DNA of 64,000 bases from Gnomoniopsis sp. IMI 355080 (taxonomy: Eukaryota > Ascomycota > Sordariomycetes > Diaporthales > Gnomoniaceae), in the NCBI GenBank assembly GCA_027946555.1, contig JAPEVC010000025.1:62001-126000 (forward strand), read 5' to 3'. The notes beneath the pieces are model-generated. The model was not told where the DNA came from. It made no database searches and saw only the letters and a program-made list of their open reading frames with translations. Every line of letters starts with the position of its first letter. Positions within the stretch are counted from its first letter, which is position 1. Both the position numbers and the translations under genes were made by a program. This document shows positions 1-12,073 of the stretch, piece after piece.

Positions 1-2
1 TG

Positions 3-3000
3 GGACACTTGACGACAAACGGATACAGCACTTTCACCGCCGCAAAAGTTCAAGAACTCTTTCAGACAAACGGCGGCTACCCTGACACCAGCAACTCACA
101 CTGGAGAAGGTTCAGTACCCAAGATCTCGGCATCGTTGACTCCCCAGCTCCTCTAATGCAGGAGACTCCAGCTTCTATGTTCGAGCAGCTGCCAGAGCCT
201 ATGTTCGAGCAGCTGCCAGAGCCCATGTTGCAGCAGGCTCCAGCGCCTGTATTCGAGCACCCATTGACTCCTCCATTGCACCATCAAAATAACCCAGTAG
301 ATGATGCCAACATCGCCAATGCCTCAGCTACCAACCGCTTAAATTTCAACGCAAGCCCTTCTGACAGCACCATCTACGACTACAGCGCTGTCGACATGGA
401 AGAATGGCCCAGCGTGACGAACGCCTATTCTGCGAGTTACAACGACCCATACGCCGCATACGCGAACAAGGCGATGGGTGTCCCAATCCCCAGCGGCAGC
501 CCCAACGCTTCGGTGCCAGTTAGTCCAGAGAGTATAAATCCAGCTCTGCTAACTCTGGAGCCACACCAGTCCCAGGGAATCCAAGCTTTTGGCCCGGGTG
601 GTCCTGGTAAGCTTTGAAGTGGACCAGCCACTTCGGGACATGGAGTTGATCAGGATTGTTAGGACCGGAAAGACAGCTGCTTCCACCAAGCGCGTCAAAG
701 CGGGTGGCTTCCAAAGGACATGTCGCTGGAAGTCGCCATGTTATTAAGAACGGCAACCGAAGTCACGAGTGTCTCGACTCTTATTCGGCATCCGATGTTA
801 CATATTCAAGCTCCGCGGCTCGCGCAAGTCTCAAACAGCAAGTAAATAAATACTTGTCAAATGCTACGTCCCCAAATGTCCCAGTGCCATGTCATGTCCC
901 GTCTCCAACATACAGAGTATTGCCGCGCCTTACTACTACCCGGACACGTCCCAGAGCAAACGGCATTGAGCTCCTGAAGCCTGAGGAGAAGATTCCGGAC
1001 AAGTTTCTCACAGTCTTTCCTTACAGCATGTTCAATGCGGTTCAATCGAAATGCTTCAACTCGATCTATATGACAGACGACAATATGATCGTGTCCGCAC
1101 CAACGGGGAGTGGAAAGACTGTCCTCCTTGAGTTGGCAATCTGCAAGCTTGCCAGCCTAAAGTGCAATGAGAACGCGAAAATCGTCTACATTGCACCCAC
1201 CAAGGCACTTTGCAGAGAGAAGGCTGAGCAATGGCGCAAGAAGTTTGCTATGATGGCCATGCCGGTGTCTGAGCTCACCGGAGACACCTCATACGCGGCC
1301 ATGAGAACTGTACGCGACGCAAAGATTATCGTCACCACGCCCGAGAAGTGGGATTCCATCACTCGAGGTTGGGTTGACCATAGAAAACTCCTTGACCTGG
1401 TGGAGCTTTTCCTCATCGACGAAGTCCACATTCTCAAAGAGTCCCGTGGAGCAACATTAGAGGCGATTGTGTCCCGCATGAAGACCTACGGATCCAAGGT
1501 TAGATTCATCGCTTTGAGTGCGACAATTCCCAATTCGGCCGACGTTGCGTCTTGGCTTGGAAGAAGTTGCGAAAACCCCAGTATTCCAGCTCATCGAGAG
1601 GTCTTTGGGGAAGAATTCCGTCCGGTCAAGCTGCAGAAGTTCGTCCATTGTTTCGATACAAAGCTTACGGATCATGCATTTGACAGCTTTCTCAACAGCC
1701 AGCTTTGGAAGCATATTGAGATGCACACCCATAAAAAGCCTATGTTGGTGTTCTGCATGACGCGCAAGAGCTGTCTCAGTGCTGCAGAAGAACTTGCCAA
1801 GCAATGGAGTCAACGACGACCGAGCGAAAGACTCTGGCCCCAGCCAAGCGGGAGAATTCCCGTCATCGACGCGAGCCTTCGGTCATTGGTGAGGCATGGA
1901 GTCGCATTCCATCATGCAGGGCTAGAATTGGAGGATAGAAAAGCTGTTCACCAAGCCTTCGAGGAAGGCCATCTCAGCGTCATATGCTGTACCTCCACTC
2001 TTGCAATTGGTGTCAACCTTCCATGTCACACCGTCGTGTTGAAGGGAACAGTGTCTTACCAAGACGGCGGGCAGCTTTGCGAATACAGCGATCTAGAAGT
2101 CATGCAAATGCTCGGGCGAGCTGGTCGGCCGCAATACGAAGATAGTGCACTCGCCATCATTCTGACAAGATCGTGTAACAAGACGCGATACGAAGATCTT
2201 GGCTCCGGTCGACAGGTCATAGAAAGCACGCTTCACAAAAATCTTATCGAGCATCTCAACTCCGAAATCAGTCTGGGAACGTTCCAGGACATCAAAGGCG
2301 CGAGACTTTGGATGAAAGGAACATTCCTGAGCTTTCGGCTTCAAAAAAATCCTCGATTTTACAGTGACTTAGCTGGCGGGACGGCAAACCTGGATGCGCA
2401 AAACTTGGGTACCTTTGATGACCAGCTTGAGCAGATCTGCGAGACAGCTATCACAAATCTGAAGGAAGTCTGTCTGGTCAAAGGTGATGCAACGTTTCAG
2501 CATACCGATTACGGGCGGGCCATGTCGAAGTACATGATCCGTTTCGAGACCATGAAGCTCATTCTTGGGATACCGAGGGGAGCCAAGGTCCCAGACCTGG
2601 TAAGTACTACTGCCAGGCCCTCTCTTGGGACCAATGGTGAGCTAACGAGCACAGTTGAGCGCGTTGTGCGATGCTCATGAATTTCACGGAATACGTTGGC
2701 AAGCCAACGAGAAGGAGCTATTTCGCAACATTAATCGAGATCCGTTCATAGTGCACCCTATAAATGGTACCGTGAGCGCTGTTGCTCATAAGATATCCCT
2801 GCTCATTCAGATGGAGCTTGGCCGCGTACAAGTGGCAAACATCAATGGCTTCGAGCGTCAACGTCTTCGCGCCGAAACAAGTCGCGTATTGGACCTGATG
2901 CATAGACTGATTCGCACAGTCATAGAATGCAAGGGAAGTGATACTGATGGTCAAGCCTGTTGGGCCGCTTTGGAACTGTCGAGATCAATGGCTGCGAGGG

Positions 3001-5087
3001 CCTGGGAAGACAAAGCAATGCAGTTACTACAGGTCCCTCAATTGGGCCCAGCGCTGATGCGCAAACTCGTGTCTCATAATATCCGCACCGTTTCTCAACT
3101 AGCAGATTCAGACCCTGGCGATATTGAAAGAATTGCCAGTCGCAACCCACCATTCGGGCAGAGAATGGTAGACTCAGTCATGTCGTTTCCGAGATTGACC
3201 ATTGGCATGACTGTCAAAGACAGCAAAGTCAACCTTGACGGTAGTCCAGTGATCCATGTTGATGGATTGCTGGGTTTTACGAATGTCAGAGGCAAGTGGC
3301 AAGGAAAGATGCCTATAGTCACATTCCTAGCCGTCGCAACAGAGGGCACATCATCTTACTTCTGTAGAAAATCCCTCAAGGCCTTCGACCAACCGCGCAA
3401 CACTCATCAAATTCACTTCACCTGGACCCCAAAAAGCTTCGGTGAGGCTCTAATCTGCCGTTTCGCCTGTGAAGCAATCGTGGGGACTTTTGTGTCCACT
3501 GAGCTTCACCACAATCTTCCTGCCTCGGCATTCAAGCGTCGAATTAGGAGCAGTCAATTCCCATCTGCCAAAGGACATGGGTCAGTGCTACCTCAGCTAC
3601 CAACCGGCTGCCCCCCAATCGAGACCAAAATCGATGAAGATAATATATTGGGAATTCAGGGCAATATAAGAAGCGAGGCTGAGTCCAGTGAACTCGGCGA
3701 GCTTGAAGCCCATACCCGAGACGATGAACCTTTGGCAATGTTTGATAGAAACTGCACGATCACATCGCCATTAGATTCAACATTGAGTCTGGAGGTAACG
3801 CAGAAGCGGGCAGCAGAGCCTTTCACCGACCAGGGCCATTGGCAATTGGGCAATCCTGGGCCCTCTTCGCATGCAGTCCAACAGAAGGCAGACATTGATA
3901 TCAGAAAGCACCTGCCACGATCACGCAAATCAAGAAGCCCGGGGGACTTACCCCAGACCAGTGACGGAGAAGCCACTGAAGGCGAGCCGGTCCGGCTTGC
4001 CAACGGCAGATACAGGTGTGGACACCCTTGCTCCCAGGTTGGAGGCGGAACGACTGTCCGTGGAGACAAATGTGGACATGATTGCTGCCGCAATGGCAGC
4101 AAACACCCTCCAAGAAAGAAAAATAGTAGCGGCAAGAGAAAGGTGCACAGTGGCGATGAAGCCAAGTCGAGCACAGAGTCAATTCCAGACTTAACGCTTT
4201 TCGAGCCCTCACTCAAGCGTGCGAGAAAGAATGATGCTTCAAAGAGTACAGCGAGAGCCGGTGTGTCGCCTGCTTTCTCACCAACCAATCAAACACAGCT
4301 TCTACAAAGAAGGACCACTTTGGACCTCGAACTCTGCGACGTTGACGAGGAGGGCATCATTGACCTGACCTGTGACTACGAGACTGCGAGCGATGCTCCT
4401 CGACGTGCCGTGGCTCCAAGTATCGACAAGAATGGCGCGATAACATCAGCCAACAAGACTCCGAAGACTATCGAAAATTTATTGGGCGACCTGTCCGACG
4501 ATGACTTCATTGACATTGACAGTGCATCGGAGTCTACGCATATGGGCAGACGCACGCAAATATCACACAAGCTTAGCAACAGCGCTGATTATTTGAAGGA
4601 GACCACTTCGTCAACGCTGCTAAATGAGGTACAGTACAAGGGTATGCATAGTGCAAGGAACAAGTCACCTCAAATGGCCAGCGAAGAGTCAAATGTGAGT
4701 CGGGAGCGCATTGTCGACGTCACAGAGCGCGGCAAATCTGGCAGCAGATGTTCTCAGATGACCGATGAATCCATGTTCGAATTGCCAGCACCTCTCTCAA
4801 AGCCAATGGGCGAGAAGGCCTCGAATGACGATGGCGGACCCGACAAGCAATTCAGCATCAAACGCGCAAAGCAACGGATGGCTCGACTGAGAAGTTCGCT
4901 CATGAGTGGAGCAGCATCTTCAGGAAGCGCAAGTTTTGCCATTCCGCAAGATGAACGACCGGTTCAGAACGAATTGGTGGCGACGCAAACCAAAGAGGCC
5001 ATTGAGCCACAATGGGAGCCACAGTGGGTGAATGAATTCGATCCGGCATTGATCTGCGAGTTTCGTGGACTCGTGGACTTTATCTAG
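3..5087 (+). CDS. MER3: Meiotic DNA helicase MER3/HFM1 (5' partial)
   Basis: DEAD/DEAH-type superfamily 2 helicase of the MER3/HFM1 (Ski2-like, Sec63-containing) family. In other fungi it promotes crossover formation on recombination intermediates in meiotic nuclei. Exons 3-606, 663-2599 and 2655-5087; the introns are 56 and 55 bp and the phases fit. The frame is open to the window edge with no clear ATG, so the start lies upstream. Visible: a disordered N-terminus with an 8-residue repeat; Walker A APTGSGKT near 1100; DEVH box near 1420; ALSATIP (motif III) near 1515; motif VI region MLGRAGRPQ near 2110; then a Sec63 domain starting across intron 2. A Cys/His cluster (CGHPC...CGHDCC) near 4015-4105 resembles the C-terminal zinc finger of fungal HFM1 proteins. 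About 1,655 residues are visible. The C-terminus is long, acidic and disordered. Family assignment is firm; meiotic role is by homology. Confidence 0.95.
177..260 (+). repeat. 24-bp in-frame tandem repeat in MER3 exon 1
   Basis: Two near-identical 24-bp units (177-200, 201-224) encode MFEQLPEP twice. A third, diverged unit (225-248) encodes MLQQAPAP and a partial fourth follows. The frame is preserved, so copy-number change would alter protein length only. It lies in the disordered N-terminal region, ahead of the helicase core. Confidence 0.9.
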
Positions 5088-5742
5088 TCCCCGGTGGCCT
5101 ACTGCTTCAACTGCCAGAGGGCGGCGAGAAATATTCAAACAGCGAGCTAGTGACGTTTGCCTTGAAGATTTTGCTACTATTTCTTGAAGGGGTGGGGAAT
5201 TTCCCGAGTGAACTTGTTAGACAGTCAGAAGACGACTCGAGATTGTTGCTGGAGCCTGGAGAGGAATGCTACGAGCTACGTGATGGAGACTGTGATGGAG
5301 ACTATGACCGTAGTGGACAAGAGTGTGTGTGTCTTTATCGAGTTGGGACTTTGTATGTTGCATATTATGGCTTGCGGGCAATGAGCAAAACATGGCACAC
5401 CTCGTGCAGATTGTAATTTGTTGTGTAGATGATCATTGTGAAAGGTGGGCAGTGAAAATAAACGCCTGAACATAAATGCACTAGCAGGCACCACCATTTG
5501 CACTGCGCCACCGCGGAGTTTCAATCCAGGGGTTACCGCGCAGGTGAGTCGCGCACCTAATGGGCGTCCAACAAAACGACCGAAGCGTGAAACTGGTGGC
5601 CGCGCAACACACTCCTGTCGGATGTCGCAGGGGAGCCGGCCCAGCAACCACACAAGGACATGTCAATTTCCCAGAACGTCAACAACGCGTTGCTACTGCA
5701 TCGCTTCTTCCTAACCCAATCTGCCAAATGAGCTGACGACAA
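5088..5742. other. Intergenic, MER3 to mannosyltransferase
   Basis: 655 bp with no supportable gene. It should hold the MER3 3' end and the promoter of the downstream mannosyltransferase. A small direct repeat (TGATGGAGACTG / TGATGGAGACTA) sits at about 5281-5304. Short open frames here have no recognisable domain. Confidence 0.6.
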
Positions 5743-7523
5743 ATGGCCTGGTGGACAAGCCATCCGAGATGGACGGTCGTCCACTCCCGAGCTGGCGCTA
5801 GATGGGTTGCCGCTGCGCTTGCTTCTTTCGTGCTCCTTGGCTACGTGGTGTGGTCACATCGTGAAAACGCCTCCTACTCAGGCTCTGGCTTCATGCAAAA
5901 CCTGCTGCCCATTGGCGACAAGCCCACCGCGGCGAATGGCGCGCCTTTGGTACATCCACCGGCTTGGATCGACACACCGCCCGCCTTTGACGCAGCAAAA
6001 GGTGCTGTGACAGCGGAGCTCGACCGGCCCCTCGCTCTCCACCCACGCCTGGCGCCCGCCGTTCAAGCCTTCCTCGCTCGACCTGTGCTGGGCCACGAGC
6101 AGGCCGTTGCGTTGAATGAGGCGCATTGCCCGCGGGGTCAGCTTGATGAGCAGGTCAACAAGGACCAGCTGCGCGAGGAGCACGATCGTTGGATCTCCTT
6201 AAACGCCCAGGATCTCATCGAGATGCGTAGGGCGGCAGTGCAATTTCTTGAGAGGCGCGCGAACGAAGAGGGCGAAGGGGCATTACTGGGCCCTGGTTTT
6301 GGCCCGGATGGGGTGGTTGTGGAAAAGGGCAGCCGCGGGGTGGTGATTGCGGCGGGGAACAAGCGCACGGTGGAGAGAGCCGCGGTTTGTATCGAGGAAC
6401 TACAGCGGCTTGGGTGGAAGGGCGGTGTGGAGGTGTGGCATTTTGAAGGGGAATTAGAGGGTGAGAAGGAGAGGGCGCTGCTGGAGGCGCTTGGGGTTGA
6501 GATCCATATGGTGAGTTCTGCTTTTTTTATTCTCTTCTCAAAAAGAGAATAAACAAATATTCCTAATACAGACACACGAAAAGTTAACGTCTGTGCAGGT
6601 CGCCACGAAGAAAGCCCCTGGGCAGTGGAAGAACTTTGAGCTCAAGGCCGAAGCAATCCTGCGCTCCTCCTTTGACGAAGTGCTCTTCCTCGACTCGGAC
6701 AATTTCCCTCTCTCCGACGTCTCGGCACTCTTCGACGCACCGTTGTACACGGATCCCCGTGGTGGTCGGGCGGTTTTTTGGCCGGACCTGAATCGCGACC
6801 ATCCGGACAACGCGATCCACCGACTTCTCGGCGTCCCTTGCCACGAAGCGTGGCAACTCGATAGCGGCCAAGTCCTGATTGCAAAGTCGGGCAACGATGG
6901 CCTGAATCTAGCCGCGCTGTATCTGGCAAGTCACATGCAGACAGAGGGCGGATACTGGTTCAGTGGAGGCGACAAGGACACGTTGTTAGTATTTCATGAC
7001 TGTTTTCAGGTTCAGACTAGATACATGCTGACTGTTTGATTGCAGCCGCTACGCTTTCCTCGCCCTCGGCATACCCTACACTCCAGCTCCTCGCTGGCTC
7101 GCCCTCCTCGGCAGCAGCCTCAGCCGCGGGCAGGAAGACTTTTTCTGCGGCGCGGCCATGCTGCAATACGGCATATCCCCACCACCCACACAGCACCAAG
7201 ACACCACAGACCGAACGCATCCAGAACCGCTCTTCGTACATGCGAATCTGCTCAAGCACATGTCGGGAGTGCGGCAGGGCCAGGCTTTCCCACAACTGCG
7301 GCGACTTTCTCTGATCCAAGATGACGTGCGGGTGGGCGGGCAGACGGCTTTGGATGGTGCTGTGGGTGGAGCGCGAGAGGTCAGCGGCCGGGGACTGTGT
7401 AGTGATATCTGGGCCTTTAGACCGGGCGTCAAAGTCGAGACGGTGGATGCGAGCGTGGCATTCGGGGGTTTGATGGACGGGTTTGAGGCGAGATATGGAG
7501 GTAGGGCAGGAGCATGGAGATGA
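5743..7523 (+). CDS. Mnn2/Mnn5-type alpha-mannosyltransferase (GT71)
   Basis: Type II Golgi membrane glycosyltransferase of the fungal Mnn2/Mnn5 family (GT71), which adds alpha-1,2-mannose branches to mannan using GDP-mannose. Exons 5743-6510, 6572-6984 and 7046-7523 give 552 aa; using the second in-frame acceptor at 6598 gives 543 aa. A short N-terminal cytoplasmic tail is followed by one hydrophobic anchor (about residues 22-38). The catalytic region carries FLDSDNFPL, a DxD metal/nucleotide-binding motif (near 6690). Also present are GDKDTFR (across intron 2), FFCGAAMLQYG and a PLFVHANLLKHM stretch, all family signatures. Introns are phase-consistent. It follows MER3 on the same strand by 655 bp. 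Family call is strong; linkage specificity is inferred. Confidence 0.92.
6526..6553 (+). repeat. Perfect 11-bp inverted repeat inside intron 1 of the GT71 gene
   Basis: Arms 6526-6536 (TTTATTCTCTT) and 6543-6553 (AAGAGAATAAA) are exact reverse complements with a 6-nt loop. They lie between the donor at 6511 and two in-frame acceptors ending at 6571 and 6598. In RNA this would form an A/U-rich hairpin in the intron. Confidence 0.85.
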
Positions 7524-8175
7524 CTGGAGTCTTTGACACGATATCAAGCATATTTTCCTCAGTTGTTCGACCAGCTTAGTCCTGTCAGAGGTGACGACCA
7601 ATGCTGTTTGGATGGCCTCAAAATCTGGTGCACTACTTTGAAAATGGTCGAATTCAGGCTACGTAGCTCTTGACCGACAACGTCTAAGTCACTATGAGTC
7701 TGGATCTGCCTCCACTATTTACTCATCTGTCATGATAATCCCCGGATGAAGGCCGAATTTGGCGCCTACCAGGCACCATGCTAGCTGACACACCACCTAC
7801 TTAATAACGGAGAATTCTTCTACAGGCATCGGAGTAAGTCCTCGACGAGTCTCTGCGCAGCCTGTGATAGACTAACAGCTCTGCGTGCTCTCGGGCTGCA
7901 CACCTTCTGGGGGCGAACCAGCCGACGCAATGTTCTAAATACTGTGAATGCGGATTGTATGCCTAGCGTTCGACACCAACCCTTCCGAAACATTTGACAT
8001 ACAGTAGTCTCTTTGTCCAGTACACCGATGACTTGAGAACTCATCATTCCTGAAAGCATTTTGACCGTCTGTGGAATATAGTAACCAACGCATGGAGACT
8101 CTTTCATTTGTAACTATTTATACATTACTAGACATCTAAACATTTACTCATCAATCTAATCTTTCATCTTCAATA
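7524..8175. other. Intergenic between convergent genes
   Basis: 652 bp between the 3' ends of the GT71 gene (+) and the MFS transporter (-). A 95-codon frame at 7820-8107 (-) has no recognisable features. I see no RNA gene or repeat. Confidence 0.6.
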
Positions 8176-10166
8176 TCAAGGCGCAGGACCTGCCGCAAGA
8201 GGAGGCGCAGGAACACGCTGCTGCTCACGGCTTTCCTTCTTGATCTGGTTCTCCTCATCACTCACACCAGTCGACGGAACGGTTGTGTCCTCATCGTCAT
8301 TCTCATCATTGCCAGCGTAAGCATACTTGGACTTTTCTCGAATCTTTGCGCCATAGATCCAAAACAGGAACGGAATTCCGCAACACGCCAGCGCCATGAA
8401 GAACAAGATCATACTCGCCCACTGGTACCCGCACGTAGCATACATCTGCTCGGTGAAGAGCACCACAGCCGCGCCCCAAAAGCTCCGAATGAAGGTCTTG
8501 GCGGCGAGTGCACTTGCGGCTTGGTGCTGGTAGGAGTCGACGAGGTAATTGTTGGCCGCATTGTAGAGGAAGATGAAGCCGAACCCGACCCAGAAGCCGC
8601 CGAAGCAGGGGCCGAACCAGTGCAGGTTTGGGTAGCTTGTCCAGGCGAAGATGATGAGACCCAATGGGATGAACCAGCATGAGCACATCATTGGGATGAG
8701 GCGATACTCGGCGGGTGGGTGGCCGTTGAACCGCGCGGTGACTTTGAGGTAGTGCTTGTTGACCCATGGGGAGCACACGGCTGAGGCTATGACGCCAAGA
8801 GCGAGAGGGATCTGGTATGTTTTGTCAGTCTTCGGGTCTTGGGCATATATTGGAGCAAAGGGCACACGGTACTACTCACAAACATCAGACCTGTGCTACC
8901 AGCACTCCAGCCTTTGCCCTCCTGGTAAATAATTGGGAAAGCGACAAAGAACATATACAGAAGTCCGTAAAGCACAGACATGTATAGCGAGATCAAGAAC
9001 ACGATGAGCTCGCCGAAAAGCAATTGCAGGGGCCTGACAAGGAAAATCCAGAGTCTTTCCATGAACGGACGGGTGTCTAGGTCTGCCTCGGTGACATGCT
9101 CTTCAGATCCTGTTTCCTTGCGCATTTGCTTGGCACGTCGTCCAAGAATGGTCGGGGCGTAGGTTTCTGGCACGGTGAAGGTGATCAGGATCCAGACAAT
9201 AGCTGCGAGAATGAGTTGGATCCAGTACAACCACCTCCAGCCCGCGGCATCAGAAAGGTAGCCTCCAACGAGGGGTCCGATGGCAGGACCGATAAATGGA
9301 GCAGCGGAGAAAGCAGCCATGGGGACACCGCGTTCCTCATTGCGCCAAAGGTCCGCCAATGTACCACCCACAAGTGTCATGGGCGCCGAGAAAGCGATGC
9401 CGTCTATGGCACGGCAGACGAGGAGCGTAGCAATGTTCTTGGCGAGGGCTTCCGGGATGATGAAAACCACGGCGAGGAAGAGGGTCGTGCCGTAGATGAT
9501 CCTCCGACCGTAAATTTCGGATAGTGGCGCAAAGAAGACCGGCCCAACGCCGAAACCTACGACAAAGACGGTGATGGACAGGAGTGCGACCTCCTCACTC
9601 ACGTTGAAGCTCTCTTCCACGCCGATGAGATCGGCGGTGACAATGGACGAGGCGAGTGCGACAACAAAACATGTGATGGCGACGACCATGGTGCAGTACC
9701 ACTTGTAGAGCTTCGACCAGTTCTTTGGGTTTTCCGGATCGCCAGGTGTAAAGGTCACTAGCTTGTACTCCTTCTGGCAGCCATCGGCGTCAACGAAAAC
9801 AGGGCCTTTGATCGCGCCTGATGGTTCCTCAGCAGTGAATTCCTCGAAGCGGGCATTCTGAGATAATGTTCGGTAAGGGAGGGTGTCCGGGTCGAGATTG
9901 GGATCGCGGGTTGTTTCCTTTGTGGACTGTCGGGTTACTTGGCGGCCAAAGGAGCCGGACCGGGTGCGTGGCCGCTGGCTCTGGCTGAGGGAGCTCTGAC
10001 GGCCATGGTTGGAGACGATAGACTGGAAAACGGGGCCGGGGCCGCCATTGTCGTCGATGTCGCTGCCGCTGGCGTCGTTACGACTCTCGTTGACTAGGGT
10101 TGGAGTTGTGGAGGTGGGGACTTGATGGTCCTGTGTTGCAATATTTTGTGCATCCATATTAATCAT
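8176..10166 (-). CDS. MFS drug/polyamine:H+ antiporter (DHA1 family)
   Basis: Plasma-membrane multidrug or polyamine efflux transporter of the 12-TM DHA1 group (FLU1/TPO/CYHR1-like). Exons 10166-8880 and 8811-8176 join across a 68-bp intron (8812-8879, GTGAGT..CAG, phase 0) to give 640 aa. The long hydrophilic N-tail (about 150 residues) ends in GDPENPKNWSKLYKW, a hallmark of this group. Then come the TM segments with APLSEIYGRR (motif A-like), GWRWLYWIQ and VPETYAP in the central loop. The second exon supplies the last TM segments and an acidic/proline-rich cytosolic tail. An alternative start at residue 4 is possible. The substrate cannot be told from sequence. About 1.9 kb of non-coding DNA lies upstream. 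Confidence 0.93.
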
Positions 10167-12073
10167 ACAAGAGATGGGAAAGCATGAAGAACGCTAGGAA
10201 ACAGTCGTGCACTCGTAACGGAGGGACTATAATGTAGCTCCATATCGAGGGAATACAGTATTTATGTATATATATGCATATGAAAGTGCAATCGACACTC
10301 ATCGAACACCAGGACGTTCTCGCGCTTCCGAGTCAGCCTCGCGGCGCGAGGCCAAAAGTGAGGTGGGTCCCAGATCCAGATTGGGCAACAAGACAGGATT
10401 TCTTGGCTTCCAGCCCTTTGTCCTCACAACAGGTTCTGAACCTCCTGCAGCCGGAATGTTCGGTTTGCTTTCGGATTGTCGCGTGGTGATGTTGCAATGC
10501 ATTTCAGACCGGTATCAACTACGATGAAATGTTTTGTGGAATGTCAATAGGGGCCAGGTAGAGGTGATCTCCAGGCCTGGCCATCTGTTCGAGATGTCCG
10601 TTACGGTGCTCTCCGTGTGGGCGGCGTGAGTTCGGAATTTAAGACGGGAGGGTTCATGAGAACTTCGCTCAATTTTTCATGCGAATTTCCCAGAGCCTTG
10701 CGCGGCCCCGTCCGCGAGTCTGACCGTCCGATTCTCCACTGCTCCAAGCGAAGTCAGAAAGATGAGGTCTCTTGTCTTGGGAGATGCATCCGGTGTCTGT
10801 CACATTCTCCACGGCGATCGACCTGTAAAGTCTATAGCGAGTGTAGATGTTGGGGAAATGTTCAAGAGGCGACTTTGACACCACAGTGACGATGATGTGA
10901 GATGAACGAGAACAGTCTGGAAGCTGGCAGGGAAGGCCCATGCTGCTGTCGTAGCCTGTGGACCCTTCGACCGCGTGTGGTTCTTCAACCCCCGAGTTCC
11001 ATCCGTCCGTGGCCCGAAGCCGGGCGGATAGCGGAGCCTCACTAAATGGCTCCTGGCGAAAAAGCTTATTATCTGGGGAGGGTTCTCACCACATGGCGGG
11101 CATGGAGCGGGCGCCATCCCCCCCCTGAAGTGGGTACTGTACAATATAATCGGATCTGCCAAGGGATGGCTTCGCGACTCCGCTGATATTGAATTTAGCG
11201 ATGACGTTAGCGCAACAGTCCTTCAGCGCCACTTGTGGAACTCCAAAGAAGAAGAAAAGCCAACAAAAACTTTTCGTTCTCATTCTTTCGGGAGTTGAAC
11301 CAACGACGATGTTTCAGCAAAGTCGCGAGGTTGAAGCGAGTTCAATGAACTAAACGTTGTGGTGCTGCGCCCTTCTCTCCTCCACATCTCACCGTTGCTA
11401 TTGTTTCGAACGCTCATCATTCGCTGCTACTGCCCATTCAAAGACTGCGGGCTTATAATTTGGGTCAAGATACATTGCTCATCTTTCTTCGGCCGTTTCA
11501 TCGCTCCCAGGTGGCACAGTGTCTCTATAACCCTTTCGAAAGCGGAAGGGTGGCGAGTTTAAACGGCGTTGCGGGTGTCAAATCAGACTTTCCAGAAGGT
11601 AAGGCCACCGAGTTGGCTGGAAAGGGGAAAGGAGGAAGGGCGGGACAGCAGAGAGACAGGTCTCTTGAGTAGCCCTAGTAATCACAGGAGCAAGAGAAAA
11701 CAACACGGGAGCATCTCAGATGACCGACGCTGAACCTGTCAGATACGATAAGACTAACGTGATGTTATCTTGTTGCTGAGGGCCCGGTGGCGATCTGACA
11801 TACGTTGATCATGCCTTGTATCTGAGAAGGCTTGGCCACTCTATTGTAATTCTACCTGTCTATCTCAATCGCTGCCGAACTCTTCGCCCTTCCAATGGCC
11901 GCTTTCGTTGCCCAGAAAAGGCAGACGGAAGTATGGGTACTGATTTTGCATGGGACTTAAATAAGGGCTGCTGCCCATGGGGGCACACTGACTAGGGAAT
12001 GAGATGTCAAATAGCCTCCAAGCGGGCCGCTGCTCGCCGCAGACTCATTGACGCAGCCAGCGACTTCACAAGA
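10167..12073. other. Long intergenic region upstream of the MFS gene
   Basis: 1.9 kb without a supportable gene between the MFS start and the end of the reductase-like gene. It must contain the transporter promoter. Short frames on both strands (at most about 120 codons) lack domains or codon bias. No convincing tRNA, repeat array or TE relic was seen. Confidence 0.55.

Noticed and set aside
3656..4288. 210-codon frame antisense to MER3
   Set aside because: It mirrors the MER3 reading frame and has no domain; MER3 coding on + is well supported through here.
11281..11340. Reverse-strand GGTTCAACTCCCG resembling a tRNA 3' half
   Set aside because: The flanking sequence does not form an acceptor stem or anticodon arm.
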